Positions 9,866 to 19,600 of a stretch of DNA of 64,000 nt are shown one piece after another. Source of the stretch: Gynuella sp050296195 (GTDB lineage Bacteria; Pseudomonadota; Gammaproteobacteria; Pseudomonadales; Natronospirillaceae); assembly GCF_050296195.1 (NCBI RefSeq), contig NZ_JBNKRB010000026.1; one strand, 5' to 3'. A program made the position numbers and the translations under genes. Positions within the stretch are counted from its first letter, which is position 1. Each line of letters starts with the position of its first letter. The notes under the pieces are model-generated. The model searched no databases. It saw only the letters and a program-made list of their open reading frames with translations, and was not told where the DNA came from.

Positions 9866-12739
9866 TTACAACGTCACATCCACAGTCTCACCGCGATAAT
9901 TAACCGTGAGTGCCGCAGAATCAAAGTTACTGGCATCAGAGTTTTCACCTTCCACCAGACGGACCCGAAACTCACGTTCTTTTAGCATCCCGCTATAACT
10001 TCCCTGACGAGCCCCTATTCTGAGGGTACGACTTTCATCATCGTAATAAATGGGAATAATACTGTATTTACCATGTTCATAATTATAGCTTCTACCATCA
10101 TCTTCGTAGAGATCATATCGACCATCTGCGCCTGCATAAACCGTTAACTGTAGAGGTGCATCCGGTTGTTCAAATACCGTCTGAATCTCAGGTCCAGAAG
10201 GCAAAATCGCTCCAGCCCTGGCAAATATCGGCATGCGATTCAATGGTGCAGCTGCTTCCACATTCTGTCCACCATCAAATACTTTGCCAGAATAAAAATC
10301 GTACCAGAGTGTTCCTTCAGGCAAATAAACCGGACGGGAAGTAGCTCCTGGCTGGTATACGGGGTTCACCAGTAGCGCTGGTCCAAACATATATTGATCA
10401 TTAATATCAAAGACATTTGGATCATCCATAAAATCCATGACCAATCCGCGCATCAACGTACCATCATTCAAATACAGGTGACCGGCCTCGCTATAAATAT
10501 AAGGCATTAATCGATAACGTAGCTTGGCGTAATACACCATAGATTCATAAATGTCTGATCCCTGCTCGGCAATGTTATAGATTTCCCGATAGGGGTTTTG
10601 GCCGTGGGAACGAAACAACGGTACAAACGCGCCAAACTGAAACCACCTTAGATTCAACTCCTGCCAGTTCTGTACGTAGTCCGCTGGCATGTCGGCATAG
10701 TTGTGTACAATGTCATCACTACCATAGCGGTACTGGTTTTCCGGTGTAAATCCACCGATATCCATACTCCAGTTTGGTACTCCCGCCAGGCCTGCACCAA
10801 TGCCAGCTGCAATCTGATCTTTCAGATTTGACCAACGACTGACAGTATCTCCACTCCAGACTGCCGCACCGGTTCTTTGAATACCGCCAAACCCGGATCG
10901 GGTCAAAATGAATGACCGTTTTTCAGGATCGGTTTCGCGCTCTCCGAGATATACTCCTTCAGCATTGGGTACCGCATAGGAATTAAAGTATTCCGTACCA
11001 GAGCCAACGGCCAGCGGTGTGGTAATTTCCTTACGCTTGCTAATGGTCAGATTGGAATGAATATCCGGTTCTGTGGCATCGAGCCACCAGGCATCGAATC
11101 CGAGCACATTGAGATTATCACGTATCTGCCGCCAAAAGATCTGCTGTGCTTCCCGTGGATAAGGGTCATAAAATCCGTTCAGGTAACCGGGGCCCACCCA
11201 ATCGCGGTTGGCCTCAACCTCAACATTTTTATTAAGCATATAACCTTTTTCGTCCAGTTCTTTATAGTGCTCAGTCGTGGGATAAAATTTAGGCCAAACG
11301 GAAATCATAATATTGGCATTGAGCTCATGCACTTCATCAACCATTTTTTGTGGATCGGGAAAATTCAATGCTTCAAACTGATGACTGCCCCAGGCATCCT
11401 CTGGCCAATAAAACCAGTCTAATACGATATTATCCAACGGGATCCCCCGTTGGCGATACTCACGAACCACATCCACCAGTTCATCCTGATTCTGATAACG
11501 CTCCCGGCTTTGCCAAAACCCATAAGCCCACTTTGGTAACATCACCGCATCACCGGTCAATTCCCGATAACCAGAAATCACACTGTCATAATCCGTACCG
11601 ACAATGACATAGTAATCGATCGCCTTGCCAGATTCGGAAGCCAATGACAAAGAATGTTGTTCAGCAGAGGGGCGAGGTGGAATATGGTTAAGGCGAAAAT
11701 AACCTCCCTGCGAATCCCAGTCGATCTCAATGGGTACTTTTTGACCGGCTGTCATATTCAAGCGCACATCGTGATACCAAGGGTTCCAGTTCATACGCCA
11801 ACGGTTCAAGACTTCTTCGTGGTTCAGACTTAAACGGGTATAACCACTGCTGTACATTTTAAAAACATGCTCACCACTGGTGTCTGACTGAATACTACCA
11901 CTCCAGATAACATGCGGATTCGAGACATCTTGAAGCTCTGCCGGAAATGGATGCTCCCGAACATTGTTATTCACCAGAAACTGATAATCTGGTTCAGCCT
12001 CAGTACGAGTCAGCAGCAGCTCGTCACCATCGTAGTAACGAGCGGTCAAACCACCGGCAACTCCGTTTTCATCATATAAGACAAGACTTTCATTCAAAGC
12101 CTGATAGCCATTTGGATCACCCAGCCGGGTAATGGACGCATTATCCCAGAGCATGCCATAGCCACGACTGGAAACCAGCATAGGCACGGAAAATTCCAGG
12201 TTATGCGTACTCAGTTCAACAGTCTCACCGGCATAATTGACAAGCCCATTCTGATGCTGACCAAGACCGAAAAAACCTTCATCCGAGTTTTTATTCCACT
12301 GCTGCCTCAACGCATAGCTGTTGAGATCCGGAGTTGTCGGGTCTTCTGTGACCGGACCGAATTCACCACTGTTTACGGCATCCAATAATAGTTGGCCACG
12401 GGCATCATAAATCGCAACCTTTCCATTCTTAGGATTGATCAAAGCGCTGCCTTTACGAGTAGTCACTCTGATATTGTGCCGCTCACGACGGACCTTGAAT
12501 TTCGCGTCAGGTTCCGCCACAACTTGAATACTGTTACTCAGAACACCGGGACTGGTATGCGGTAACGCAGTAATACGGAAAATGTTATCACGATAAACCT
12601 GCACACCAATCAGCCGCGCCTCTCCTTCCTGGGGCTGAATGACAACACCATGCTCAATAGGTTGGTAGGATGTTGGCTGGCATCCGAGCAGAACAATGGA
12701 CAGTGCAAAACCAGAAAACACTCTGATAGTTTGTTTCAT
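9866..12739 (-). CDS. GH31 alpha-xylosidase/alpha-glucosidase lipoprotein with PA14 insert
   Basis: About 957 residues. The ATG at 12739 is chosen because it gives a lipoprotein signal (MKQTIRVFSGFALSIVLLGC) and has GAGGTA upstream; the frame is open further but without a signal. Order: N-terminal GH31 sandwich domain, a PA14-like insert at about 260-355, the catalytic barrel, then C-terminal beta domains. The nucleophile motif WWLDATEPD (about 550) and acid/base region (VWSGD, about 630) are intact. A PA14 insert is a feature of Cellvibrio japonicus Xyl31A, an alpha-xylosidase that trims xyloglucan oligosaccharides, so that substrate is the best guess. Outer-membrane anchoring is predicted. 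alpha-Glucosidase activity remains possible. Confidence 0.85.
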   Translation of the reverse strand: MKQTIRVFSGFALSIVLLGCQPTSYQPIEHGVVIQPQEGEARLIGVQVYRDNIFRITALPHTSPGVLSNSIQVVAEPDAKFKVRRERHNIRVTTRKGSALINPKNGKVAIYDARGQLLLDAVNSGEFGPVTEDPTTPDLNSYALRQQWNKNSDEGFFGLGQHQNGLVNYAGETVELSTHNLEFSVPMLVSSRGYGMLWDNASITRLGDPNGYQALNESLVLYDENGVAGGLTARYYDGDELLLTRTEAEPDYQFLVNNNVREHPFPAELQDVSNPHVIWSGSIQSDTSGEHVFKMYSSGYTRLSLNHEEVLNRWRMNWNPWYHDVRLNMTAGQKVPIEIDWDSQGGYFRLNHIPPRPSAEQHSLSLASESGKAIDYYVIVGTDYDSVISGYRELTGDAVMLPKWAYGFWQSRERYQNQDELVDVVREYRQRGIPLDNIVLDWFYWPEDAWGSHQFEALNFPDPQKMVDEVHELNANIMISVWPKFYPTTEHYKELDEKGYMLNKNVEVEANRDWVGPGYLNGFYDPYPREAQQIFWRQIRDNLNVLGFDAWWLDATEPDIHSNLTISKRKEITTPLAVGSGTEYFNSYAVPNAEGVYLGERETDPEKRSFILTRSGFGGIQRTGAAVWSGDTVSRWSNLKDQIAAGIGAGLAGVPNWSMDIGGFTPENQYRYGSDDIVHNYADMPADYVQNWQELNLRWFQFGAFVPLFRSHGQNPYREIYNIAEQGSDIYESMVYYAKLRYRLMPYIYSEAGHLYLNDGTLMRGLVMDFMDDPNVFDINDQYMFGPALLVNPVYQPGATSRPVYLPEGTLWYDFYSGKVFDGGQNVEAAAPLNRMPIFARAGAILPSGPEIQTVFEQPDAPLQLTVYAGADGRYDLYEDDGRSYNYEHGKYSIIPIYYDDESRTLRIGARQGSYSGMLKEREFRVRLVEGENSDASNFDSAALTVNYRGETVDVTL

Positions 12740-13089
12740 AAATATCTGTACCTCGTTACGTACAGGTTGTACGGTATGCGGATCATGCACGAGGTAAAAT
12801 CAACGTTATTGTTATTATTAACCTGGCAATGATCATGCGGGGCTATTTGCGGGGCGACATCCACGAACCGGGCAAATATGAATCTACTTAGAAAATTCAC
12901 CCTGAGCGCACCCGGCCTTAGTGTGCGCGTTTTGTCAGAGCATCGGTATCATCAGATTGGGCGATACCGCTGTTTAAACGGACAAAAAATCGCCAAAAAA
13001 ACTGAATATTCGTCCGGTGAAAATTGAGCTAGGGCAAATATTGTCATGGAGGGAACTACCGAGAAACCGGGTCACACTATTGACCTCAG
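12740..13089. other. Upstream region of GH31 gene
   Basis: Non-coding. GGTATC at about 12945 and GATACC at about 12962 form a short inverted repeat that could be a regulator site. No sugar operon regulator gene is adjacent. Confidence 0.3.
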
Positions 13090-13230
13090 GAACCTCTGAA
13101 AAATGGCCTGTCTTCGCGCAGGACGTTGTCAGCCCCCGTCTCACATCCTCATTTACGACAGTAAATTGCGGTGTTGCGAGTGGTACTTCCTCGCCTGCAT
13201 CAAAACTATTCCTATTTTTCAGAGATCCCC
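13090..13230 (+). mobile_element. MITE family A, copy 2
   Basis: Same sequence and ends as the copy at 6785, flanked by TCAG on both sides (13086-13089 and 13231-13234). The inner block reading GACGTTGTCAGCCCCC is conserved. Confidence 0.8.
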
Positions 13231-13374
13231 TCAGTCAAAACAAGCCCCGAAAAATCGAAATATCTTGCATCACAACAACGGATTTTTCAGGGAGACCATC
13301 AAAACGATCAGGTCGATCTATTTAATTGCCAGGTTAATAAACATTTTTGCCTTTTTAGGATCGGACAATAATGC

Positions 13375-13965
13375 TCAATTGGCGATTACCGCAATTCTTT
13401 TAATACGTTCAGCCCATCGCTCTACCATCCCCTCTTTAGGATGACTGGCACCGGCAAAATAGCTGAACCGGGAAGGTTTGATGCCAACAAACCCCAAAAT
13501 CTGCCGGCGCACTTGTATTAACATCGCATTTTTATACACCCATCGCATAAACCACCCGGGCGTATCAGCAGTCATGATCACTCGTGCAGAGCGTCCTTCC
13601 AACAATGGTGCAGGCAGACCAAACCGGGTGTTATGCGTGTCAAACGTACGCCCAGGCAAAAACGCCCGATCAATCAGACCTTTGAGTTTGGCCGGCAGAC
13701 CACCCCACCACATTGGAGTCGTCAGGACAATGTGTTCACTCCACTCAATATCCTCCAACACACCTTCCAGCGCGGGTTCCAGGGGCTTTACCTGTTGGTA
13801 ACCGCCAAAACCGAAATCGCTGTCGAACTCCAGGTCATGTATATGACACAGTCGAACCAAGTGCCCTGCGTCCAGCGCTGCTGCAGCATAGGTTTCAGCT
13901 AAAAAACGGGACAGAGACTTTTCCCCAGGATGCCCATTCAGAATGAATATACGTTTTGTTTTCAT
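13375..13965 (-). CDS. Flavodoxin-fold NAD(P)H oxidoreductase (KefF/MdaB type)
   Basis: 196 residues from the ATG at 13965 (MKTKRIFILNGHPG). The N-terminal FMN-loop pattern NGHPGEKSLS, the central TTPMWWGGLPAKLKGLIDR and the RTFDTHN segment are typical of the flavodoxin_2 family of quinone and nitro-compound reductases. It is divergent from a TetR regulator with three shared operator palindromes between them, so it is very likely the gene repressed by that regulator. The natural inducer would be a quinone, electrophile or drug; it cannot be named from sequence. Confidence 0.85.
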   Translation of the reverse strand: MKTKRIFILNGHPGEKSLSRFLAETYAAAALDAGHLVRLCHIHDLEFDSDFGFGGYQQVKPLEPALEGVLEDIEWSEHIVLTTPMWWGGLPAKLKGLIDRAFLPGRTFDTHNTRFGLPAPLLEGRSARVIMTADTPGWFMRWVYKNAMLIQVRRQILGFVGIKPSRFSYFAGASHPKEGMVERWAERIKRIAVIAN

Positions 13966-13985
13966 GATGATGATTTTCCAAATAT

Positions 13986-14049
13986 TGACCACGGTCACTT
14001 TATAAACCCAAATAATGACCACGGTCAATATTTTTTTTGACCACAGTCA
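13986..14049. promoter_or_regulatory. Three-operator array between oxidoreductase and TetR gene
   Basis: Three copies of the palindrome TGACC-NN-GGTCA: TGACCACGGTCA at 13986-13997 and 14016-14027, and TGACCACAGTCA (one change) at 14038-14049. Their starts are 30 and 22 bp apart. They fill the 106-bp divergent intergenic region and are the obvious binding sites for the adjacent TetR protein. Confidence 0.85.
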
Positions 14050-14071
14050 GTTTTTATGACATATTGCCGAA

Positions 14072-14650
14072 ATGAGAAAATCCACCCAAAAAAGAGCGAT
14101 AGAAACCCGCGACAAATTGATCAATATTGCCGTCGAAATGATTCGTACAAACGGCTATGAAGCGTTGCGTGTAGAAGAACTTGTCGCACAGGCGGGGGTC
14201 GCGAAAGGCACTTTTTTTGCCCACTTTAAAGACAAAGACTCATTGATGGACCTGTTGATCGGAAATGAAATCGACCACTATCTGGATCAGCTGGAACGTG
14301 CAGCCACTCCAAAAGATGTCTCCGACATGACAGACCAATTGCTACCACTACTGCATTTCATGTCTTCTGAGCGGTATGTGTTTGATGTAATTTTGCGCCG
14401 TTCGGGCGCAGCGGCTATTGAGGAGATAGGTCCGATCGCCACCACATTCGGACGCTTTGAGGAAGTCATGGGACAATGGCTGAGTGGCGGACATTTTCGC
14501 ACAGATGTCCCGTTACATATTCTGGTGGAAGGAATCGAAGCACTATTAATGCAGACACTGGCATTAAATTTTTGTGCCCTTCATAACAATTTACCGTTAA
14601 AAGAACGTTTTTATCCATATCTGAAAGCCTGGTTAACCCCTCAAATATAA
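14072..14650 (+). CDS. TetR-family transcriptional repressor
   Basis: 192 residues with an N-terminal TetR helix-turn-helix (VEELVAQAGVAKGTFFAHFKD, about 35-55) and a ligand-binding C-terminal domain without recognisable class. Divergent from the flavodoxin-fold reductase; the shared palindromes suggest it represses both genes. No strong Shine-Dalgarno sequence precedes the ATG. Confidence 0.9.
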   Translation: MRKSTQKRAIETRDKLINIAVEMIRTNGYEALRVEELVAQAGVAKGTFFAHFKDKDSLMDLLIGNEIDHYLDQLERAATPKDVSDMTDQLLPLLHFMSSERYVFDVILRRSGAAAIEEIGPIATTFGRFEEVMGQWLSGGHFRTDVPLHILVEGIEALLMQTLALNFCALHNNLPLKERFYPYLKAWLTPQI

Positions 14651-15004
14651 ATGCCAATTCGTTAATGAATACAGTCTTCCATCATTTATCACCTCCGCCT
14701 TACCTGTTAAACAGGCAAACAAATCACATTTTGGTTAAGAACTTACTCTGGTAGAAAAAAATCAAAGCCATAAAACTCCTGGCCCGACAACTATTTGTAC
14801 CTAAGCAATCTCGTTAATAAGACAAATGATGGATGCACTTTTGCCTTCGATTGTGAATCAATAGCCTCCCTGCTCACAGATTTTTCGTACCAGGCGACTG
14901 AAAAACGTTCCTGACCGAACAATCTGTATGGGTTGCGCAGAAATCAAACAACAATAATGAATAAACGTTTTCCCTTTCCGTTAACCTTCCTTCGGGAGTT
15001 CGCT
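14651..15004. other. Intergenic region
   Basis: No gene, repeat or clear terminator seen. The last 15 bases contain the ribosome-binding site CGGGAG (about 14993-14998) used by the esterase gene. Confidence 0.4.
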
Positions 15005-16912
15005 ATGATACGAAACATGACAGCGCTACTTACCTGCGCAATATTGCTGTTTTTGGCTTCTATGGCACACGCAAATATGAAACTTCCATATATTTTCTCC
15101 GATCACATGGTACTTCAGCGGGATCAGACAAATCCGATCTGGGGATGGGCAGACGTCGGCACCCAAATTACCCTCACGCTGGCAGGTCACACTTATCATG
15201 CTCAGGCAAATGAAGATCGTTCCTGGCGTATTGTCCTGAAACCCCATAAAGCGGGTGGCCCTTATGACCTGACGATTCAAACAACCACTCAGGAACACCA
15301 TATTCGAGACCTCTATTTTGGAGATGTCTGGATAGCAGGCGGCCAGTCAAACATGGAATGGAAGCTAGACTGGAAAATCAATCACGGCGAAGAGTTGATC
15401 GCGGACGCTAACTACCCGTTAATTCGCTTCTTTGAAGTTCCCAAAATTGTCTCGGCCACTCCTCAAAACGATACCGGCGAAAGCCAATGGAAACAGGCCG
15501 CGCCGGAAAGTGTCGGCAACTTTTCCGCCATTGGTTACCTGTTTGCCCTGCACAATCACCTGCAAAAGAACGTACCGGTCGGGATAGTGGAAGCCAACTG
15601 GGGAGGAACACCCGCTGAAGCCTGGGTCAGTCCTGACAATCTGCTGAAACTGGATTATTACCGACCGAAAACCCTAGACATCTACCAAGAGGGTCATGAC
15701 TGGACTTCTCTGTTTGCCCAGAATGAACGGAATGCGCAGGAAAAGTTCGGCCGGCTGGTCAGTGAAGAGGATGCTCTGGCAACGGGCGCTTACCGCTTTG
15801 ATTACCCGGATACCAACTGGTCCGTGGTTCGCCTGCCCAATCAGGAGCCTTTTGAACACCTGGCCTGGTTGCGCCGTGAGGTCATACTTGATCAAGCTCC
15901 TAATGGAGAAGCGGTGCTGAATCTCGGAGAACTGGTGCAGGAAGCCTTTATTTTTGTCAACGAACAACTGATTAAGTTTGAAGATTGGAAAGTTCAGGGT
16001 TCACTACACACACTGCCAGCCGGTCTGCTGAAACAGGGGCGCAACCTGATAGCGGTCCGGGTAGGTAACAGCTGGGACAATCATCCCGCTGCCGGGCGTG
16101 AAGGCCAGGTCACCCTGACCGTGAACGACCAAACCATGGATATCAGCCATGACTGGCACTACAGCAACCTGGTGGAACCCCCTATTCCGGATTATATTCG
16201 TTATGAATGGACACCCGGCTTTCTGTATAACGCAATGATCCATCCAGTGCAGGGGTACGGCATCCGTGGTGTCATCTGGTATCAGGGAGAAGGCAATACA
16301 GAAGCTGCATCATACTATGGTGATTTGTTCGTTCAGCTGATTCAAGACTGGCGACAGCAATGGCAACAGGATTTCAGCTTCCTGTTCGTACAACTGGCCG
16401 GCTTTATGGAGGCACAATACCCTCAGCCTGACAGCCAATGGGCTTTACTGCGCGACATGCAGGCTCAAGCACTGTCTTTACCAAATACCGGCATGGCAAC
16501 CGCAATCGATATTGGCGAGCAAAATGATGTTCACCCGCGTAACAAACAGGATGTCGCTTCACGACTTTGGGGCGAAGCACGGCGTGTCAGTTTTCATGAA
16601 AAGGTGCTGAGCCAGGGCCCGACTTACCGTCGCCATAAAGTAAAAGGTAACATTGTCAGCATCCGTTTTGATCATGTCGGCAAAGGCTTTTCGCTGAGCG
16701 AGGGAGAATCTGTCAAAGGGTTTATTCTGGCCGGTGCAGATGGGCAGTATTATCCAGCGGAAGCCATGATCAAAGGCCATAAGATACGTGTATGGAGCGA
16801 ACAGGTGGACGTTCCGGTATCACTGAAATATGCCTGGGCGGACTTCCCGGAAGTGAATCTCTACAACTCCGCGGGATTGCCGGCCCTGCCGTTCAGTATC
16901 GATAAACTGTAA
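15005..16912 (+). CDS. Secreted SGNH sialate-O-acetylesterase-type carbohydrate esterase
   Basis: About 635 residues. The ATG at 15005 has CGGGAG upstream and starts a clean Sec signal peptide (TALLTCAILLFLASMAHA); the frame is open from 14933. The SGNH esterase signature is complete: block I GGQSNMEW (about 112, nucleophile Ser), WYQGEGNTE (about 424) and DVHPRNK (about 507, catalytic Asp/His). A jelly-roll domain is inserted at about 280-380 (GELVQEAFIFVNEQLIKFE). The family removes acetyl groups from sialic acid or plant cell-wall sugars. With no sialic acid genes here and a xyloglucan-type GH31 nearby, acetylated plant polysaccharide is the likelier substrate. Periplasmic or secreted. Confidence 0.85.
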   Translation: MIRNMTALLTCAILLFLASMAHANMKLPYIFSDHMVLQRDQTNPIWGWADVGTQITLTLAGHTYHAQANEDRSWRIVLKPHKAGGPYDLTIQTTTQEHHIRDLYFGDVWIAGGQSNMEWKLDWKINHGEELIADANYPLIRFFEVPKIVSATPQNDTGESQWKQAAPESVGNFSAIGYLFALHNHLQKNVPVGIVEANWGGTPAEAWVSPDNLLKLDYYRPKTLDIYQEGHDWTSLFAQNERNAQEKFGRLVSEEDALATGAYRFDYPDTNWSVVRLPNQEPFEHLAWLRREVILDQAPNGEAVLNLGELVQEAFIFVNEQLIKFEDWKVQGSLHTLPAGLLKQGRNLIAVRVGNSWDNHPAAGREGQVTLTVNDQTMDISHDWHYSNLVEPPIPDYIRYEWTPGFLYNAMIHPVQGYGIRGVIWYQGEGNTEAASYYGDLFVQLIQDWRQQWQQDFSFLFVQLAGFMEAQYPQPDSQWALLRDMQAQALSLPNTGMATAIDIGEQNDVHPRNKQDVASRLWGEARRVSFHEKVLSQGPTYRRHKVKGNIVSIRFDHVGKGFSLSEGESVKGFILAGADGQYYPAEAMIKGHKIRVWSEQVDVPVSLKYAWADFPEVNLYNSAGLPALPFSIDKL

Positions 16913-16935
16913 GCGGCTCCACCCGTTCAGTATCT

Positions 16936-16965
16936 GTCAGGGCACAACTATCACAGTGCCCTGAC
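16936..16965 (+). terminator. Hairpin after esterase gene
   Basis: GTCAGGGCAC at 16936-16945 pairs perfectly with 16956-16965. There is no U-run after it, so it may stabilise the mRNA end rather than terminate alone. Confidence 0.5.
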
Positions 16966-17000
16966 GGTCTGAGTCAAAGCGTACTCACCTCAAACATCGC

Positions 17001-17227
17001 ACTAGTGTAGTGTCTTGAATAAAGCCTATATTAAAAAAGCACCTCAAGATGTTCACAGCGAGGCGCAGCTCGCAGGCAATGGGCATTCCCTTGTCAAGCG
17101 CTGGAATGAAGCGGTGGGCGTCTTGAGGGCTTCTCGAAGAGTGGGACGCCGTTGGCTGAACTTAACGTAGAGAAGTGAATTCGGCGGCCCATTACAATAT
17201 GCGTTTTATTTGAGACACTACACTAGT
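17001..17227. mobile_element. MITE family B, 227 bp
   Basis: The two ends are 32-bp imperfect inverted repeats: ACTAGTGTAGTGTCTTGAAT on the left, and the complement of the right end reads ACTAGTGTAGTGTCTCAAAT. The interior has no coding capacity. The right end overlaps the stop codon of the next gene (17223-17225). No second copy is in this window. Confidence 0.8.
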
Positions 17228-17816
17228 ATGCGTTTAGGTCGCTTGTCACGACAATATCATTCTGCTTCAACTCAAGTGCAATGCCATCCAGATTCTGCTT
17301 AAGTTTCTGTAACACAGGTTCTATATCGGCGATTTCAGCTCTCAACATTTTACTGGCATAACCAGTTGCCAGCTTCCGCTGCTCCAGCAGACGAATAATA
17401 AACTCAACCTTACTATAAAACCGGCGAGTCTCACTGATAAAATAGCTGGGAATTTCAAGCGTGGCTGGCGAGTTTTTCATGGTTTCCCAGACATAAAATC
17501 CCACATCCGGATAAGCTTTGGTTGAGCGATCCAGTAACACACCCTGTTTCAGAAAATTCTTATCATATTCTTTCAATATCGCGACATTATCCGTCACTTC
17601 GTCGTACAGGGACTGGCGAAGATAGTATTGTTCCTGTTTATCTGACAGGTCGTCAAAGATAATTGCCTGCTTTAAACCGGTCTGAGCAGCAAGATAAACC
17701 CCCAGCACCGTCGCTATCAGCATAAAGACCTGGCTCAACCAGAAACCTGAACTAATCAGCTCTCCATGATTTCCCTTTTTGATTTTTTCCACGATTTTTT
17801 CTTGACCTACGGCCAT
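17223..17816 (-). CDS. Membrane-anchored protein of unknown function, 3' end altered by MITE B
   Basis: 197 residues. The ATG at 17816 is preferred over the GTG at 17825 because AGGGAG is spaced correctly for it. One transmembrane helix (about 24-45, GFWLSQVFMLIATVLGVYLA) is followed by a long helical, likely coiled-coil region with many charged residues (RRFYSKVEFIIRLLEQRK). No family recognised. Its stop codon is supplied by the end of MITE B, so the native C-terminus may have been cut or changed. Confidence 0.65.
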   Translation of the reverse strand: MAVGQEKIVEKIKKGNHGELISSGFWLSQVFMLIATVLGVYLAAQTGLKQAIIFDDLSDKQEQYYLRQSLYDEVTDNVAILKEYDKNFLKQGVLLDRSTKAYPDVGFYVWETMKNSPATLEIPSYFISETRRFYSKVEFIIRLLEQRKLATGYASKMLRAEIADIEPVLQKLKQNLDGIALELKQNDIVVTSDLNAY

Positions 17817-19096
17817 ATCGACCACTCCCTAACGAAACAAAACAACAATATCGGCTGCAACATCTGACAAGTGCCGCAAGCACGATCGCTGACCCACAGC
17901 AGCTGATCCGAAGCCGATATAATCGGCTCCATCGTTCCAGCCTAAAGAGACAGTGCGGCGATGGTAACCACACAATCATTGGACTTCAACAATATGTAAG
18001 GTAGTGCAAAACGATTCATAGAGGCAGTGGCAGTGCTGTGCAAGGGGTGGACTGTCTATACACTTTGCATTGGGAAATGTACAAAAAGAGGAATTAAGAA
18101 AAGCGACTCAATACAACTAAAAAAGGGCCTTAACAGGCCCAAGTAGATATGGCAACGAAAAGGCAGTTCAGTGTTTAAGCAATTCTTCCCGAATATGAAA
18201 CCTTGCAGAATCAGCCCATACCCGACCATGAAAAACTCACAGAACTGTTCTTTCAAAATTAAAAGATACATTAACCTGACATGGGGTTTTTACAGGTTAA
18301 TGAAATATAGCAAATTTCCTCCTATAAAAAGTCAGTTTATAAAAAAGCCCTTCTACAACTGTTCTGGAATTCAACATGCAGAGAGCTAAAACAAAAACAT
18401 CTCTCATCACTGTTTCGTTCATTTTAGTTCTTTGAAATCTTTATCAATACATTCAAAACGAAGACTTCACAAAACAATATTCTTGAAAATAAAACTGATT
18501 TCCTAGAGAAGCTCTTAAAAACGAACTATTTTCCTGCCGAATTTGGTCAGTTTCATCTAAATAGAACCCCCTCTCTAACCCTCATTTATACCAGCAAACT
18601 GTGATTGTGCGATCGGTATTTTTAAGCCTGAATTAAAACTGCTCCTATTTTTTAGAGCTTCTTTAAGAATTTATACTGAGCAATTCATATGGCTTTCTAG
18701 CAACACTATTTTATTGTTCTATGTTTTTTCTGTTTTCTTGTTTTACTTATTCAGAATGTAAAATCTATACTAAAAACGAAATCAATAAAAAAAGACTAGA
18801 CCTATTTACGGAAAAAAACATCATACTTTCGGACTATCGATTCAGATAGAAAAGCCCGCCATATACAACGTCTACAAAAGAGGTGGGAATTTGGTATTTC
18901 AAAAAATATAAAACAAAGATCAACACAACATTCACATTTTATGAAATGCATACTGTTCACTTTAACAAACCGGAAATAACTGAGTTACACTAAAAACGGT
19001 ATATGAATTCGATCTGAGTGCGTCAAAAAGCTGTACGTATGTCATCCAATCTATCCCCATACTTTTCAGACACACACAGAGTCATTTAAATGAAAA
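17817..19096. other. 1.3 kb AT-rich region without a supported gene
   Basis: Very AT-rich from about 18050 on. Open frames here are short and show no family features. It contains a minus-strand terminator (18119-18140) and an 8-bp perfect hairpin (TTAACCTG at about 18271 with CAGGTTAA ending at about 18300). Nothing else was recognised; a small RNA or an eroded gene is possible. Confidence 0.4.
18119..18140 (-). terminator. Rho-independent terminator read on the minus strand
   Basis: GGGCCT (18125-18130) and AGGCCC (18135-18140) form a stem with a TAAC loop, followed on the minus strand by a run of T. No minus-strand gene lies immediately upstream of it, which is odd. Confidence 0.55.
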
Positions 19097-19591
19097 TCAG
19101 TCGCCGTTTTCCAGCCATTTATACATGACCAAAGTATCCACATAGCCGAGCCGGGCATGACAATAGGCTTTAGGTAAACGACCTACGGTTTCAAACCCAA
19201 GCCGATGCCATAAATTAACAGCTACCGTATTAGTTGAAACAACCGAATTAAACTGCATGGCTTTGTAACCAAAATGTCTGGCCATTATTTGCGAGTGCTC
19301 ACACATCTTCGTGGCAATGCCTTTTCCCCTGGCAGCCGGCGATACCATATAACCGCAGTTACACACGTGACTTCCCGGCCCCATCTGGTTGGATTTGATG
19401 TAATAAGTGCCAAGCATGATTCCATCTTCCCGACAAATATATGTTTGTCTGGGCGCTTCCATCCATAGTTCATATGCCTGCTGTCGTTCAATATTGCGCT
19501 CAAATGCATAGGTTTCGCCGGCACGAACAATTTCCTCAAATACCGGCCAGATATCATCAAAATCCTGTTTGCAGGCAACCTCAATATTCAT
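19097..19591 (-). CDS. GNAT N-acetyltransferase
   Basis: 164 residues with GNAT motif A (VSPAARGKGIATKMCEHS) that binds acetyl-CoA, and a late NLWHRLGFE motif. Resembles YhbS/L-amino-acid acyltransferase-like members. Substrate unknown. It lies 9 bp downstream of a second GNAT gene, probably in one operon. Confidence 0.85.
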   Translation of the reverse strand: MNIEVACKQDFDDIWPVFEEIVRAGETYAFERNIERQQAYELWMEAPRQTYICREDGIMLGTYYIKSNQMGPGSHVCNCGYMVSPAARGKGIATKMCEHSQIMARHFGYKAMQFNSVVSTNTVAVNLWHRLGFETVGRLPKAYCHARLGYVDTLVMYKWLENGD

Positions 19592-19600
19592 ACAATCCTC

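Noticed and set aside
13986..14049. Short repeats considered as a CRISPR-like array
   Set aside because: They are 12-bp palindromes between divergent genes, with unequal short spacers; operators explain them fully.
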